In this document: piece by piece, positions 18,255 to 29,907 of the stretch
Position numbering within the stretch: position 1 is the stretch's first letter
Layout of the letters: each line of letters starts with the position of its first letter
NCBI RefSeq assembly: GCF_003026475.1
Contig: NZ_PYMC01000017.1
Coordinates: 1-64,000, forward strand
Reading direction: 5' to 3'
Length of the DNA: 64,000 nt
DNA from: Photobacterium lipolyticum
GTDB taxonomy: Bacteria; Pseudomonadota; Gammaproteobacteria; Enterobacterales; Vibrionaceae
Notes under the pieces: model-generated
What the model was told of the DNA's origin: nothing
The model's database searches: none
Seen by the model: only the letters and a program-made list of their open reading frames with translations
Made by a program: the position numbers and the translations under genes

Positions 18255-19523
18255 TTAACCAAAGACAGCTTGCATTAGATAGAAGAAAATGACTGCAAGC
18301 AAGGCACCGGCTGGCAGCGTTACAACCCAAGATGCGACGATGTTACGTACCACACCTAAGTTCAATGCAGCAATACCACGGGCAAAAGCAACGCCGATCA
18401 CACCACCGACTAACGTTTGTGTGGTCGAGATTGGCAAACCGGTACCGGAAGCCAATACAACCGTTGATGCTGTTGCTAACTGAGCAGCAAAGCCTCGACT
18501 CGGTGTAAGCTCGGTAATACCAGTACCAACAGTTGCCATTACTTTATGGCCCATTGTTGCCAGACCGAGAACGATACCGATGCCGCCTAATGGCAGTATC
18601 CACCATGCAATGGCACTTTTCGCGGTAATTTGCCCCATATTCTGAACAGTCGATACAACCGCAGATAGTGGACCAATCGCATTAGCCACGTCGTTAGAGC
18701 CATGAGCAAATGCCATCGCACACGCCGTCACAACCATTAACAGGCTGAATACGCGTTCTACGCCAGCATAGCCGTTGCTATCAACAGAGCTGCCATCATC
18801 GGTGTATTTCTTACTGATGTAAGCATAACCAAACATCATCACCAGTGCAGAAACAGCAATGGATGCAGTCCATGCTTCACCGCTTGATAAATGTAAACCA
18901 ACGTGTTTCAGACCCTTCTTAATTGTCACCAACGCAATGACCATCGCAGTGATAAACATATAAATAGGTACAAAACGCTTGGCATTTATCAAGGGGTTAT
19001 CAGTATCAAAGATTAGACGTTGCGCGCTGTTAAATATCACATAGGCAAAAAAGCCCGAAATCAACGGTGTGATAAGCCAGCTACCAACAATGCCTTGTAC
19101 TGAAGTCCAGTCAACAGCCTCAGTACCGACAGACACGCAGGCAAAACCGATGATAGCACCGATGATGGAGTGTGTTGTTGATACCGGCCAGCCCATATAA
19201 GAAGCGAGCAGTAGCCATGTACCGGCAGCAAGAAGTGCAGACATCATACCGTAAACCAGAACTTCTGGTTGGGCAGTATAGAATGACATGTCGATAACAC
19301 CTTTACGGATGGTATCAGTGACTTCTCCACCTGCAAGGTAAGCACCTGCGAATTCGAAGATCATCGCAATGATGATTGCTTGTTTAACGGTAAGTGCTTT
19401 TGAACCTACTGATGTACCCATGGCATTGGCAACATCATTTGCACCAATACCAAACGCCATCAAAAGACCAAAGATACCCGCCACCATAATAAGAATGGTG
19501 CCGTAGTTAGCCAGGATTTCCAT
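18255..19523 (-). CDS. Low-affinity inorganic phosphate transporter, Pit family
   Basis: A 422-residue inner-membrane permease that imports metal-phosphate complexes with protons. The two inverted family signatures are present: GANDVANAMGTSVGS near residue 27 and HGSNDVANAIGPLSAV near 275. There are about ten hydrophobic segments and a central hydrophilic loop. It lies 33 bases downstream of the DUF47 gene, and this pairing is common and thought to be functional. Named pitA-like; I did not assign a symbol because several Pit paralogues occur in Vibrionaceae. Confidence 0.93.
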   Translation of the reverse strand: MEILANYGTILIMVAGIFGLLMAFGIGANDVANAMGTSVGSKALTVKQAIIIAMIFEFAGAYLAGGEVTDTIRKGVIDMSFYTAQPEVLVYGMMSALLAAGTWLLLASYMGWPVSTTHSIIGAIIGFACVSVGTEAVDWTSVQGIVGSWLITPLISGFFAYVIFNSAQRLIFDTDNPLINAKRFVPIYMFITAMVIALVTIKKGLKHVGLHLSSGEAWTASIAVSALVMMFGYAYISKKYTDDGSSVDSNGYAGVERVFSLLMVVTACAMAFAHGSNDVANAIGPLSAVVSTVQNMGQITAKSAIAWWILPLGGIGIVLGLATMGHKVMATVGTGITELTPSRGFAAQLATASTVVLASGTGLPISTTQTLVGGVIGVAFARGIAALNLGVVRNIVASWVVTLPAGALLAVIFFYLMQAVFG

Positions 19524-19556
19524 TGTAAAACCTTGTTATTGTTAAATTCTCGACGT

Positions 19557-20237
19557 TTATGAACGCGATAGCATGATTTCCAGTCGCGAGCCGACACGCT
19601 GTGCCTGATCAGCGATACCGCCAACCCACTCGAGAATTTTATACAGGAACATTACATCCACCGGGTTATATTGGTCTTCGATGGACATAAGTTGTTGACG
19701 CAAAATAATCTGCATGCTGTCAGTATCATCTTCGATGACATCAAGCTGATTAATCATTTCAGCAACGAGCGTTACTTCTCTGCCTTTGAAACCCGTTTCC
19801 AGCAGTTCGTCCAGTTCGTTGATCACTCGACGAGCTTGGTCAGCTGCGTCAAGACAACGTTGGACGTATGCGATGAAATCAGGATACATGGCGACAGGGA
19901 TTTGTAGCTGACGACCTAAGACACGACCTGCGATATCTTTGGACAGATTAGCTAGTTTATCCTGTTGAGTTAGAAGCCCCAGCATGTCAGTACGATCGAC
20001 TGGCATGAAAAGACCGCGAGGAAGTTTCAGACGGATCTCACGCTTCAACACATCCGCATCTTTCTCAAGCTGCGAGATCTGTTCACGTAAGTTAGATGCT
20101 TTATCCCAGTCTCCGGCATGACATGCCTCGAAGAACGGAACAAGCAAATCGCAACATTCATTTACGCGAGTAACGTGACGTTGCAGTGGTTTGATTGGGG
20201 ATTTAGCAAAGAGCCCCATAATTGTATTTACTGGCAT
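19557..20237 (-). CDS. DUF47/PhoU-like protein paired with Pit transporter
   Basis: A 226-residue helical cytoplasmic protein of the TIGR00153/DUF47 family, distantly related to PhoU. It opens MPVNTIMGLFAKSPIKPLQRH and contains acidic pairs (ESxE-like positions such as QLEKDADVLKREIRLKLP near 55 and IEDDTDSMQ near 168) that bind metal in this fold. These proteins are encoded next to Pit transporters and probably regulate them; the mechanism is not settled. It is the first gene of the two-gene operon and divergent from ygiF. Confidence 0.9.
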   Translation of the reverse strand: MPVNTIMGLFAKSPIKPLQRHVTRVNECCDLLVPFFEACHAGDWDKASNLREQISQLEKDADVLKREIRLKLPRGLFMPVDRTDMLGLLTQQDKLANLSKDIAGRVLGRQLQIPVAMYPDFIAYVQRCLDAADQARRVINELDELLETGFKGREVTLVAEMINQLDVIEDDTDSMQIILRQQLMSIEDQYNPVDVMFLYKILEWVGGIADQAQRVGSRLEIMLSRS

Positions 20238-20421
20238 AGCCGATCAACCTAGAGAGTGCCTTAAATGGCTAATTCTTGAGCGATGGTCATTGAGGCGCGC
20301 ATGTTAACGTATAAGTTCGGGGAGGGGAACCACTTTTGATCAAGGTTTTGTTGATATTTCTCACTTGCCCCCGGGCACATAAGGAAATATCCTTGGTTTG
20401 CCACTGTTTATAGGGACAACT

Positions 20422-21936
20422 ATGGAAACCGAGATAGAACTGAAGTTTTTCGTCTCACCAGAATTTTCGAATCAACTTCTACGTGTGATTGCTGAAGCGA
20501 AAATTTTGCAGCAAAGTAGTCGAATTTTAGGCAATACCTACTTTGATACGCCAGACCAAATTCTTCGCCAGCACGATATCGGCCTGCGGATCCGCCGGTT
20601 TGATGATGTTTTTGTTCAGACCTTGAAGACAGCAGGACGGGTGGTTGCAGGGTTGCACCAACGTCCGGAATATAACGCTGAAACCAATGGAACCGATCCT
20701 GATCTCTTCTTGCATCCAGCCGATGCATGGCCTGAGAGCGTTAATGTTGCTCTCGTGCAGCAACAGCTCAATCCTCTGTTTTCTACTGACTTTGAACGTC
20801 AGCAATGGCTGATCGCCATGCCAGATGGTAGCCAGATCGAAGTGGCTTTTGATCAGGGGGAGGTGAGTACGAACGGTAAAACTGACTCTATCTGTGAAGT
20901 TGAATTAGAACTGAAATCCGGTCAAACCGATGCGTTGTTTACGCTGGCACGCGAGTTATGTGCGGAAGGCGGCATGCGCCTGGGCAATTTAAGCAAGGCA
21001 GCCCGTGGTTACCGCCTGGCTGCAGGTTATGACGGTGATGAGGTGAAAGCGTTGCCTTTTGTCGCCGTTAACGGCCAAGAGTCGATTGAGACGGTTTTCG
21101 TCAACACCTTAGAGCATGCGTTAGCCCACTGGCATTATCATGAACAGATTTATGTTGAGTGCCAAGATCAAGAAGCGCTGCACCAAATCAGCCAGGCGTT
21201 AGCGTTAATTCGTCAGGCGCTGGTGGTATTTGGTGGCTTGATCCCTCGCCGGGCGAGTGCGTTGTTGCGTCAAGAACTGCACTGGCTGGAAGGTGAGCTG
21301 GATTGGCTGGAAGAAGCGGCCAGCATTACGCACTTATTAGCAGAGAAAGGCCAGGTGCTGAAAAAGCTTAACATGCGTAAGTCACTCCAGAAGCAGCTGC
21401 AAATACGGTTTGCAGCGTTACCCGAGAAGGATGATATCTTGCGGCTGCTGACGTCAGCTCGTTATTGTGGTCTATTACTCGATTTAAGTCGTTGGATTTT
21501 AAGCCGTGGCTGGCAGCCATTCCTTGACGATAAAGCGCGTATCAAATTAGCGGGCAGCATCAAGCCTTTTGCTGATGGTGTGCTATCGCGTTCGTGGGAT
21601 GAGCTACTTGACGTTTTCCCATCTCAGCGAGTATTAAATCGAATTGATTATTTCGACCAGCAGCCGCGCTTATTACGCAATCTGATGAGCGGCACTTGTT
21701 TTGCCGAGCTGTATGATGAAGACAAACGAGCTGCCTTCAGAATGCCATGGTTAGACTTGTTACGCGGCATTGAAGATTTACGTCAGTTAGAGTCGGTTCG
21801 GACACTGGTCGAACAATATGACGACGATGACCGTAAACAGCTTGAGAAATGGCTCAGTCGTAAAGAAGAGTCATTGATCCATGCTATGGATCAGACTCGC
21901 CAGATGGGGGTCGAACTGATCCCATACTGGCCGTAA
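20422..21936 (+). CDS. ygiF: CYTH-CHAD inorganic triphosphatase YgiF
   Basis: Hydrolyses inorganic triphosphate. The 504-residue protein has an N-terminal CYTH domain starting with the ExExK motif (METEIELKFFV), with further charged strands such as CEVELELKSG near 165. A C-terminal helical CHAD domain (about 220-500) is predicted to bind polyphosphate. I start at the ATG at 20422 because AGGG lies seven bases upstream and the ExExK strand must be near the N terminus; an upstream TTG start is less likely. Neighbouring phosphate transport genes fit a link to phosphate metabolism. In many genera it lies beside glnE, as here with one gene between. Confidence 0.92.
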   Translation: METEIELKFFVSPEFSNQLLRVIAEAKILQQSSRILGNTYFDTPDQILRQHDIGLRIRRFDDVFVQTLKTAGRVVAGLHQRPEYNAETNGTDPDLFLHPADAWPESVNVALVQQQLNPLFSTDFERQQWLIAMPDGSQIEVAFDQGEVSTNGKTDSICEVELELKSGQTDALFTLARELCAEGGMRLGNLSKAARGYRLAAGYDGDEVKALPFVAVNGQESIETVFVNTLEHALAHWHYHEQIYVECQDQEALHQISQALALIRQALVVFGGLIPRRASALLRQELHWLEGELDWLEEAASITHLLAEKGQVLKKLNMRKSLQKQLQIRFAALPEKDDILRLLTSARYCGLLLDLSRWILSRGWQPFLDDKARIKLAGSIKPFADGVLSRSWDELLDVFPSQRVLNRIDYFDQQPRLLRNLMSGTCFAELYDEDKRAAFRMPWLDLLRGIEDLRQLESVRTLVEQYDDDDRKQLEKWLSRKEESLIHAMDQTRQMGVELIPYWP

Positions 21937-21971
21937 GGTTTCCAGCCCCTGCTATTTAAGCTGCATCCATT

Positions 21972-22000
21972 AAAACGCCCCGGTTATGGGGCGTTTCTGT
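21972..22000 (+). terminator. ygiF terminator
   Basis: AAAACGCCCC pairs with GGGGCGTTT across a 6-base loop about 36 bases after the ygiF stop, followed by a T-rich stretch. Confidence 0.8.
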
Positions 22001-22382
22001 TTCTATCACCGTCCTCTTTCTGCTTGCTTGGATCCGAAATGAGTGTGCTCACCAGAACAGCTGGTAAATGAAGATGTCGATGACCGCGAAAGAGTGTAAA
22101 TATATTTAGCTTGCGGAATAAACATGAAGCTGGTCGCAATTGCTCCGGCATAAGAGAGAGTACTTAAGCCACCAGGCTTATCGGATTGAATTCATGTTTG
22201 ACGGCATCGATCTTTTTCATCATTAAATTTTCGTAATTCACAGCAAGGATATAGAATAGCCTAATTGTTTTGAGCTCGAAAATAATTCGTTCAACCTTCT
22301 GATTTTGCGCCCTGAAATTTCTGTTTCACTATAAACGACATAAATTTTAACGGCCGGCATGCTTACAATACGGAGATTAAAA
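22001..22382. other. Intergenic region upstream of the chemotaxis receptor gene
   Basis: About 380 bases without a gene. It must hold the receptor promoter, but I see no convincing sigma-28 (TAAAG-15-GCCGATAA) or sigma-54 (TGGCAC-5-TTGC) site. A GGAG ribosome binding site is at 22371-22374. Confidence 0.5.
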
Positions 22383-23984
22383 ATGGCAAAGATGGTGTTT
22401 AAACCATGGGAACAGGGACTCACGAATATTCGTCTCGTGCCTAAGCTTATTGTGTTGATGGTTTTTAGTACCATGCTGCTTATAGGTAAGCAGTTGTGGG
22501 ATGCAAATACCTTTTACCAGTCAGTGGTGCAGATCCAGCAAGATCGCTCTGAAGAGCTAGCGCAAACGAATGCCGCATTACTGGGCACTTTTCTCGCTCA
22601 GGGCGAAAACGGCAAACAACTTGCTGAGCTGGCGATTAATGCACAGGCGAAAAGCCGGCAGAAAGGGGCCTACCTTTATCTGGTCGAGCGTGACAGCGGC
22701 AAGGTCTTAGGCCATCCGAACGCACGCACAATCAGTGATCTTACCGATATTACCGATCAGGGGGTGGATTTGCCTCGCTACCTGATGCAACACGCGGGCG
22801 CGGGCCCTATTGTGCTGAATAATAAAGGTCGCTTTGAGTATGCGATTGAATTACAAGGCTGGAATTGGGTGGTTGTCGCCTCGCAATCGGCTTCTGAGGC
22901 TGAGAGCTATTACCGTGGTTTTCTGCTGCAGGTGGCATGGCAGACGGGTTTGATGATTGCAGTTTTCATTGTGATTCTACTGGGTGGTGCTGGCATCATG
23001 CTGCGCCAGACTCACTATCTGGCTGAGAGTATTAAGTCTCTGGCAACTCGTGACTTATCTCAGCCGATTGAAATGGACTGCCGTGATGAATACGGTGATT
23101 TAGCTCGAGAGCTGGAGAAAACACGTATTCAGTTACGGGATGTGATGTGCAGTCAACGAGACACTTCTTCGGAGCTGTCGGCTTTGGCGGAAGTGATGTC
23201 TATCAGCATGGTGGAAACGAAAGAGTCCGCCCAAGAAGAGTTTAATGAGATTGATCAGCTGGCGTCTGCAATGAGTGAGATGACGTCAACGGTACAGACT
23301 GTTGCGGAACATGCCCGTGATGCCTCCAATACAACGGAAGGAACCTCAGCCCAGGCGGCGCAAGGTCAGCAGTTTGTGTCTCGGACCATTGTTACCATTA
23401 ATCAGTTATCGCAGGATATCAGCCAGTCAGCCGGTGCGGTGAATCAGGTTGAAGAGCGTGTAGAGCAGATTGGCAGTGTGATTGTGACGATCCAGAGCAT
23501 TTCCGAACAAACGAATTTGCTGGCACTGAATGCGGCGATTGAAGCGGCGCGTGCCGGTGATGCCGGCCGTGGTTTTGCTGTCGTTGCCGATGAAGTGCGC
23601 AATCTGGCGCAGCGTACCCAGAAAGCGACCGTTGAAATTCAGGAGATGATCTCCCAGCTGCAAAACAGTGCCCAACAAGCGGTTTCGCTGATGGAGCAGA
23701 GTGTGGTGGAAGCAGCGGAAGGTGTCGACCTGGTGACCAGTGCGGGTGGTGAGCTCGATAAAATTGTTGAGCAGGTACAGCGGATCAATGATATGAATTT
23801 CCATATCGCCTCTGCCGCCGAGCAGCAAACGACGGTGGCCGATGAGATGAACCTGAACCTGACAAACGTCCGCGAGCTGGTAGAAGCATCAGTCGTGGTC
23901 GTTACAGAGCTTTCTGAAACATCAGATACCATGCAAAATCATGCCAATGAACTGGAAAGCAAAATTCAGTCGTTTCGGATCTGA
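22383..23984 (+). CDS. Methyl-accepting chemotaxis protein
   Basis: A 533-residue membrane receptor that signals through CheA/CheW. Transmembrane helices at about 20-38 and 180-205 bracket a periplasmic sensor of roughly 140 residues that looks like a single Cache-type domain ([19 protein letters not shown], then WNWVVVASQ). A short HAMP-like linker follows, and then the signalling hairpin with the invariant tip [20 protein letters not shown]. The protein ends IQSFRI without the CheR-binding NWETF tail. The start at 22383 has GGAG nine bases upstream, better than an in-frame ATG 24 bases earlier. The ligand cannot be told from sequence. Confidence 0.93.
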   Translation: MAKMVFKPWEQGLTNIRLVPKLIVLMVFSTMLLIGKQLWDANTFYQSVVQIQQDRSEELAQTNAALLGTFLAQGENGKQLAELAINAQAKSRQKGAYLYLVERDSGKVLGHPNARTISDLTDITDQGVDLPRYLMQHAGAGPIVLNNKGRFEYAIELQGWNWVVVASQSASEAESYYRGFLLQVAWQTGLMIAVFIVILLGGAGIMLRQTHYLAESIKSLATRDLSQPIEMDCRDEYGDLARELEKTRIQLRDVMCSQRDTSSELSALAEVMSISMVETKESAQEEFNEIDQLASAMSEMTSTVQTVAEHARDASNTTEGTSAQAAQGQQFVSRTIVTINQLSQDISQSAGAVNQVEERVEQIGSVIVTIQSISEQTNLLALNAAIEAARAGDAGRGFAVVADEVRNLAQRTQKATVEIQEMISQLQNSAQQAVSLMEQSVVEAAEGVDLVTSAGGELDKIVEQVQRINDMNFHIASAAEQQTTVADEMNLNLTNVRELVEASVVVVTELSETSDTMQNHANELESKIQSFRI

Positions 23985-24027
23985 TTAAGCAATATCTGAC
24001 GGTTCACAAATCCTGTCATTAAAGAGA

Positions 24028-24052
24028 CAACGCCCACCTCTGGTGGGCGTTG
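24028..24052 (+). terminator. Hairpin downstream of the chemotaxis receptor gene
   Basis: A perfect 11-bp stem (CAACGCCCACC / GGTGGGCGTTG) with a 3-base loop. The following stretch is only moderately T-rich (TTGTATGTTATCTT), so it is a likely but not ideal terminator. Confidence 0.65.
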
Positions 24053-24114
24053 TTGTATGTTATCTTAGTTATTAATGGGTCACGCTCGCCAGGGAAATAA
24101 TCAAAGGAACCGCT

Positions 24115-26991
24115 ATGACACAACATCAAAAGCAGCCAGATCTACTTTCTGCCGCTTCAGCCAAGGCGCTGGAGAAACTTCAACACGCTCACCCTGAGCT
24201 GCTTTCCCAATGGCCGGCAGAGCGTCAGGCCGAGTTGCACAAAGTCATTGGGTTGAGTGACTTCATCTCTGGATCGATGGTACGTGACGGGCAACTATTA
24301 CCTTGGCTGGCTGAGCATGTAGATGATGCAGAGCATGGCGAACACTACCGTCAGCAGTTGCAGCAGCTGCTCGCCTCGGCCACGGATGAAGCGGGGCTTA
24401 TGCGGCGGTTACGAGCGTTTCGCCGCCAGGAAATGGTATGGATAGGCTGGCGGGATTTCACCGCGAAAGCCACATTAGCACAAAGTCTGGCCCACCTCTC
24501 TTTGCTGGCTGAAGCATTGATCATGGAAGCGTATCAGTGGCTCTATACTCAGTGCTGTAAGGAGTGGGGCACTCCGACTAATGCTGACGGCGAAGCTCAG
24601 CCGATGCTCATTCTGGGGATGGGGAAACTGGGCGGTGGCGAACTGAACTTTTCATCTGACATTGATTTGATTTTTACGTTTCCGGAAAACGGTGAGACCC
24701 GGGACGGGCGACGCAGCCTCGCCAATTCACAGTTTTTTACCCGCTTAGGGCAGCGACTGATCAAAGCGCTCGATCAGCAAACTTATGATGGTTTCTGTTA
24801 CCGGGTTGATATGCGTCTGCGGCCCTTTGGCGACAGCGGACCGCTGGTGATGAGTTATGCCGCTCTTGAGGATTACTACCAGGAGCAGGGGCGGGACTGG
24901 GAGCGCTATGCGATGATTAAAGCGCGGGTGATGGGGCGCGAAAGCTTTAGCCAGTATCAGGAACTCCGTCAGATGCTGCGGCCGTTTGTCTTCCGCCGTT
25001 ATATCGATTTCAGTGCCATACAGTCATTACGCCGGATGAAGTCAATGATCAGCAGTGAAGTTCGTCGTCGAGGCCTGCACAACAACATTAAGCTGGGGGC
25101 CGGCGGGATCCGTGAAGTTGAATTTATTGCCCAGACCTTTCAGTTAATACGCGGTGGCCGCGAGCCGAGTCTGCGCAGCCGGGGGTTACTGGAAACATTA
25201 TCTGCAATTAAACAGTTAGCACTATTACCCGCCGAGCAAGTGAACGATTTAGAGCAGGGCTACTGCTTCTTGCGTAAGCTGGAAAATTTGCTGCAAGCCA
25301 TTGATGACAAACAAACTCAAACCTTACCGGATAAGCCTCTGGATCAGGTGCGCTTAGCGTGTGCAATGGGTTATGAGGACTGGCAGAGCTTACAGGCCGC
25401 GACCCAACAGCATATGGTTGCCATACACCAGGTGTTCGATCACATCATTGGTACTGAAGATGATGACAGCCAATGCTCTGCTGATACGCAATACCACGAA
25501 TTGTGGGCAATGGCGAAAAATGAAGAAGTACTGCTCAATATTCTGGCGGAGCTGAATGCGCCGGATCAGGCCGGGCAAGCCAGTACTTTGCTGGGAATGA
25601 AAGCTGAGCTGGCAAAGCGTACGTTAGGGCCTCGCGGTCGGGAAGTTCTGGCCAGACTGATGCCGGAGGTACTGGCGCGGATCGTGCTGCGTCCGGATGC
25701 GTCATCGGTGTTAGCGCGAGTGATCAAGTTGATTGTGCGTGTGGCGACCCGTACCACTTATCTCGAATTGCTGAGTGAGCACCCGGCAGCATTAAACCAG
25801 CTAGTGCGTCTGTGTGCCGCCAGCCCGATGGTCGCCAACCAGCTGACACAATATCCGATTCTGCTTGATGAGTTGCTTGATCCGCAGCATCTCTATAATC
25901 CAACGCCGTTGAACCAGTACGGGGAGGAGCTTCGTGAGTATCTTGCGCGGATCCCCGAAGAAGACATGGAACAGCAGATGGAAGCGATCCGTCAGTTTAA
26001 GCAAGCGCAGTTGCTGAGGATTGCGGCGGCAGATATTGCCGGTGCTCTGCCTTTGATGAAAGTCAGCGACCATCTAACCTATTTGTCCGAAGCGATTATT
26101 GCCGCCGTGGTGAATCAGGCCTGGCTGCAAATGGCTGAAAAGTATGGTGAACCTAGCCACCTGACAGAACGTGACGGCAAAGGCTTTGGTGTGATTGGTT
26201 ACGGTAAGGTCGGTGGCTGGGAGCTAGGGTACGGCTCTGATCTTGACTTGGTCTTTTTGCACGACTGTCCGGCTGATGTTTACACCACGGGAAAAAAAGA
26301 GATTGACGGCCGTCAGTTTTATCTGAGGCTGGCACAACGAATTGTTCATTTGTTCTCAACCCGTACTTCATCTGGGGTGCTGTATGAGGTTGATGTTCGT
26401 CTGCGCCCGTCAGGTGCATCCGGGCTGCTGGTCAGCACCATGGAAGCGTTTACTGAATACCAGCACAAAGAAGCCTGGACCTGGGAGCATCAGGCCATCG
26501 TGCGGGCTCGCATGGTGTATGGTGATGTGCCTTTGCAGCAGGCGTTTGCTGATGTTCGCCGGCAGATCCTGATGCAATGCCGGGAGCCGCAGCAGCTGCG
26601 GCATGATGTGGTGGCGATGCGTCACAAAATGCGAGAGCATATGGGGAGCAAAAAAGCGGGCATGTTTGGTCTGAAGCAAGATAAAGGCGGAATTACCGAT
26701 ATCGAATTCATTGCTCAGTACCTGGTTTTGCAACATGCCAGCCAAGAGCCTGCGTTAACCCGCTGGTCTGACAATGTGCGTATTTTCGATACCATGGCTG
26801 AATATGAGATCCTGAGCCTGTCTCAGGCCACCGCGCTAAAGCAGGCCTATTGTAGCATGCGAGATGAAATTCATCGCCTCAGTTTATTGGGCTTACCTGC
26901 CTACGTGAATGAACAGCAATTTGGCACTGAGCGAGAGGTTGTCAAGCAGATCTGGCAGCAGTACCTGGAACCATCGGCACAGGCTGAATGA
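24115..26991 (+). CDS. glnE: Bifunctional glutamine synthetase adenylyltransferase/deadenylase GlnE
   Basis: Controls glutamine synthetase by adding or removing AMP in response to the PII protein and glutamine. The 958-residue protein has two nucleotidyltransferase domains: the N-terminal adenylyl-removing one with [15 protein letters not shown] near 175, and the C-terminal adenylylating one with [18 protein letters not shown] near 700. Both keep the paired catalytic aspartates, so both activities should be present. Each is followed by a helical GlnD_UR_UTase-like domain (for example [12 protein letters not shown] and [12 protein letters not shown]). An AAAGGAA site precedes the ATG. It is followed by hldE, the same order as in E. 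coli. Confidence 0.97.
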   Translation: MTQHQKQPDLLSAASAKALEKLQHAHPELLSQWPAERQAELHKVIGLSDFISGSMVRDGQLLPWLAEHVDDAEHGEHYRQQLQQLLASATDEAGLMRRLRAFRRQEMVWIGWRDFTAKATLAQSLAHLSLLAEALIMEAYQWLYTQCCKEWGTPTNADGEAQPMLILGMGKLGGGELNFSSDIDLIFTFPENGETRDGRRSLANSQFFTRLGQRLIKALDQQTYDGFCYRVDMRLRPFGDSGPLVMSYAALEDYYQEQGRDWERYAMIKARVMGRESFSQYQELRQMLRPFVFRRYIDFSAIQSLRRMKSMISSEVRRRGLHNNIKLGAGGIREVEFIAQTFQLIRGGREPSLRSRGLLETLSAIKQLALLPAEQVNDLEQGYCFLRKLENLLQAIDDKQTQTLPDKPLDQVRLACAMGYEDWQSLQAATQQHMVAIHQVFDHIIGTEDDDSQCSADTQYHELWAMAKNEEVLLNILAELNAPDQAGQASTLLGMKAELAKRTLGPRGREVLARLMPEVLARIVLRPDASSVLARVIKLIVRVATRTTYLELLSEHPAALNQLVRLCAASPMVANQLTQYPILLDELLDPQHLYNPTPLNQYGEELREYLARIPEEDMEQQMEAIRQFKQAQLLRIAAADIAGALPLMKVSDHLTYLSEAIIAAVVNQAWLQMAEKYGEPSHLTERDGKGFGVIGYGKVGGWELGYGSDLDLVFLHDCPADVYTTGKKEIDGRQFYLRLAQRIVHLFSTRTSSGVLYEVDVRLRPSGASGLLVSTMEAFTEYQHKEAWTWEHQAIVRARMVYGDVPLQQAFADVRRQILMQCREPQQLRHDVVAMRHKMREHMGSKKAGMFGLKQDKGGITDIEFIAQYLVLQHASQEPALTRWSDNVRIFDTMAEYEILSLSQATALKQAYCSMRDEIHRLSLLGLPAYVNEQQFGTEREVVKQIWQQYLEPSAQAE

Positions 26992-27089
26992 TTAATCAGA
27001 TCAAAGCCATCATGATTAACTGTTACAAACTGTTTGTAGGTATACCTTTATGTTAGTATCTGGCCGTTTTCACTATCCCGGAGATAAAA

Positions 27090-28520
27090 ATGAAACTGAC
27101 TCTTCCAGATTATGATCAAGCTGATGTGCTGGTTGTTGGTGATGTCATGCTGGACCGTTATTGGTATGGGCCAACCGCACGAATTTCGCCGGAAGCGCCG
27201 GTACCGATTGTAAAGGTTGATCAGGTTGAAGAACGCCCTGGTGGAGCGGCGAATGTGGCGATGAATATTGCTGCGTTGGGGGGCCATGCGCGTTTAGTCG
27301 GGCTGACCGGGATTGATGAAGCGGCTAAAGCCTTAACCGAAAAACTATCTTCGCTGGATGTGCGCTGTGACTTTGTGTCACTACCTGAATATCCTACGAT
27401 CACCAAACTACGCGTAATGAGTCGTGGACAGCAGTTAATTCGGCTTGATTTTGAAGAAGGCTTCCACGATGTGGATGCCGAAAAGATATTACCGCGCCTA
27501 GAGCAATCCCTGCCCCATGTGAAGGTGGTCATTTTATCGGATTATGCCAAAGGTGCCCTTGAGCATATCCGCACAATGATTGAACTTGCCCATGACGCGG
27601 GGGTACCGGTACTCATCGATCCTAAAGGTGCAGACTTTGAGCGCTACCGCGGTGCAACCCTGCTGACGCCAAACCTTTCAGAGTTTGAAACCGTGGCCGG
27701 CAAAGTGCGCAGCGAAGAAGAGTTAGTTGAAAAAGGTCTGGCCTTGATTGACCGGTTTGATCTCGATGCGCTGCTGGTAACGCGTAGTGAGCACGGCATG
27801 ACATTGCTGCAAAAAGGTCAGGACCCCCTGCATATGCCTACCCAGGCTCAGGAAGTTTATGATGTGACAGGGGCTGGCGATACGGTGATCTCCGTGCTAG
27901 CGGCATCACTGGCCGCGGGTAAATCGTTGTCTGATGCATGTAAGCTGGCTAACGCGGCAGCGGGTGTTGTGGTGGCTAAACTGGGTACCTCAACCCTTTC
28001 AACGATTGAATTGACTGATGCGATCTATGGCAGTCAGGATACGGGGTTCGGTGTGATGGCCGAACAGCAGTTGAAATTGGCGGTGGAAGCGGCAAAGCGG
28101 CGCGGTGAGAAAGTGGTAATGACCAATGGTTGCTTCGACATTCTGCATGCCGGTCATGTGGCTTATTTAAATGAGGCCGCAAAATTGGGCGACCGCCTGA
28201 TTGTTGCCGTGAACTCAGATGCATCGGTGCAGGCATTGAAAGGCCCTGGTCGTCCGGTTAACCCGGAAGATCGCCGGATGGCGGTATTGGCCGGATTAGG
28301 GGCTGTTGATTGGGTTGTTCCCTTCACCGAAGAAACCCCGCAACGCTTAATTAGCGAAATTCTGCCCACGCTGCTGGTAAAAGGTGGCGATTACAAACCG
28401 GAAGAGATTGCTGGCGGTAAAGAAGTGATTGCCGCTGGTGGAGAAGTTCGGGTGCTGAATTTTGAAGATGGCTGTTCTACCACTGAAATTATTGAATCGA
28501 TCCGTGGCGGGCGTGGATAA
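27090..28520 (+). CDS. hldE: Bifunctional heptose kinase/adenylyltransferase HldE
   Basis: Carries out two steps of ADP-heptose synthesis for the LPS inner core. The 476-residue protein has an N-terminal PfkB-type kinase (about 1-318; [11 protein letters not shown] near 50 and [14 protein letters not shown] near 260) and a C-terminal cytidylyltransferase-fold domain ([16 protein letters not shown] near 348 with the HxGH motif). It follows glnE by 98 bases, with a GGAG ribosome binding site, and may have its own promoter. It is convergent with tolC over a shared terminator. Confidence 0.97.
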   Translation: MKLTLPDYDQADVLVVGDVMLDRYWYGPTARISPEAPVPIVKVDQVEERPGGAANVAMNIAALGGHARLVGLTGIDEAAKALTEKLSSLDVRCDFVSLPEYPTITKLRVMSRGQQLIRLDFEEGFHDVDAEKILPRLEQSLPHVKVVILSDYAKGALEHIRTMIELAHDAGVPVLIDPKGADFERYRGATLLTPNLSEFETVAGKVRSEEELVEKGLALIDRFDLDALLVTRSEHGMTLLQKGQDPLHMPTQAQEVYDVTGAGDTVISVLAASLAAGKSLSDACKLANAAAGVVVAKLGTSTLSTIELTDAIYGSQDTGFGVMAEQQLKLAVEAAKRRGEKVVMTNGCFDILHAGHVAYLNEAAKLGDRLIVAVNSDASVQALKGPGRPVNPEDRRMAVLAGLGAVDWVVPFTEETPQRLISEILPTLLVKGGDYKPEEIAGGKEVIAAGGEVRVLNFEDGCSTTEIIESIRGGRG

Positions 28521-28548
28521 TCGGCCTTCCGTAATAATGCCGTTATAA

Positions 28549-28575
28549 AAAAAGCGCCAGATAATGGCGCTTTTT
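28549..28575. terminator. Bidirectional terminator between hldE and tolC
   Basis: An 11-bp perfect stem (AAAAAGCGCCA / TGGCGCTTTTT) with a 5-base loop lies between the convergent genes. Confidence 0.9.
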
Positions 28576-28623
28576 ACATTTTACCTGACGTCGAGCTTAT
28601 TCATGGCCACAACGTTCAGAGTA

Positions 28624-29907
28624 TTATTTACTTTTTATCAAGCCGACATTGATATCGATGATGTCTTGCTCATTGAGCGAACCAACGGCCTGCTTAAGCT
28701 GTATCTGATTCAAGATGTAATCATAGCGCGCATTAGCCAGCTGGCGGTTAGCATCGTAAAGGCGACGGGTGGAATCTAATACGTCAACAATAGTACGTGT
28801 GCCTACATCAAATCCCGCTTCTGTCGCTTCGAGTGCAGACTGGGCAGAAATCACAGATTGCTGATAAGCACGTACAGAACCGATAGATGCATTGATATTG
28901 TTATAGAACGCACGGACATCTTTTACGACGCTACGGTATGATCCTTCCAGATTTTCACTGGCCGAAATGTAGTTGAACTGCGCTTGTTTCACTTCTGAGG
29001 TTGTTCTGCCACCAGTATAAACCGGCAGGTTCAGATTAATACCCGCAGTGATAGTGCCATCATCATTGAACTGGTTTAACTCGTTGTAGTTGTAGCCAGC
29101 ATCAAACGACAGGGTAGGCAAATGGCCAGATTCCGCCAGTGAAATGCTATCTCGCGCAATATCTTGTGAAATTCGCGCGGTTAACAGTGTCAGGTTTTCG
29201 TTCTCGGCATCTTTTACCAGCTCCAGAACACCGGTTTGCGGTGCACTGGTGGAGAAACGTGCGGTATCCAGGATGTTGAGCTCTTTATGTTCCTGTCCTG
29301 TGATTTCACGTAGCTCTTCATAGCTGTTCGTCAGCGCATTTTCTTTGATGATTTCATCGGCTAATACATTGTCGTATTGCGCCTGAGCATCATGCACGTC
29401 GGTGATTGCAGATAAACCGACTTCAAAGCGTTGTTTGGTTTGTTCCAGCTGGCGGCCAACAGCCGCTTTTTCTGCGCGAATAAATTCCAGATCATCCATC
29501 CGTTTCAGGACATCAAAGTAGGAGTTTACAACACGCAGAATCAAACTTTGTTGGGATGCTGCATAAGTTGAATCACTCTGGCGAGCAACCTTTTCGGCGA
29601 TGTCTAAGTTAACCCAGCTAGAACGGTTATAGATAGATTGACTCAGGCTCAGACCACCGTTAAACCCATCATCATCACCATCAAGACGGGTTACATTATA
29701 GCCTGCGGTTAAGTTAATCTGCGGCAGTAGTGCACTACGGGACGAGTTAATTGCCTCAAAGGCTGCATCTTTATCTGCGGCAGCTCTTAACAACTGAGGG
29801 TCGTTTTGTTTTGCTTGTTGGTAGATATCGGCGAGATCATCAGCCAGAGCTGCCTGGCTTAAAGCGCCAAGCGCAACGCTGATAATGAGCGGAAGCAATT
29901 TTTTCAT
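28624..29907 (-). CDS. tolC: Outer-membrane efflux channel TolC
   Basis: The trimeric outer-membrane exit duct of tripartite drug efflux pumps and type I secretion. The 427-residue precursor has a signal peptide (MKKLLPLIISVALGALSQAALA) and then DLADIYQQAKQNDPQLLRAA, the standard opening. It contains two OEP repeats of paired strands and long helices (for example RFEVGLSAITDVHDAQAQYD and AGFDVGTRTIVDVLDSTRRL). I start at 29907: AAAGG is seven bases upstream, and the longer frame adds eight residues before the signal. It is divergent from nudF, as in E. coli. Confidence 0.96.
   Translation of the reverse strand: MKKLLPLIISVALGALSQAALADDLADIYQQAKQNDPQLLRAAADKDAAFEAINSSRSALLPQINLTAGYNVTRLDGDDDGFNGGLSLSQSIYNRSSWVNLDIAEKVARQSDSTYAASQQSLILRVVNSYFDVLKRMDDLEFIRAEKAAVGRQLEQTKQRFEVGLSAITDVHDAQAQYDNVLADEIIKENALTNSYEELREITGQEHKELNILDTARFSTSAPQTGVLELVKDAENENLTLLTARISQDIARDSISLAESGHLPTLSFDAGYNYNELNQFNDDGTITAGINLNLPVYTGGRTTSEVKQAQFNYISASENLEGSYRSVVKDVRAFYNNINASIGSVRAYQQSVISAQSALEATEAGFDVGTRTIVDVLDSTRRLYDANRQLANARYDYILNQIQLKQAVGSLNEQDIIDINVGLIKSK

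Noticed and set aside
18142..18330. N-terminal extension of the SH3-domain gene
   Set aside because: It would overlap the end of the phosphate transporter gene and lie across its terminator; the GTG at 18141 has a good ribosome binding site and signal peptide.
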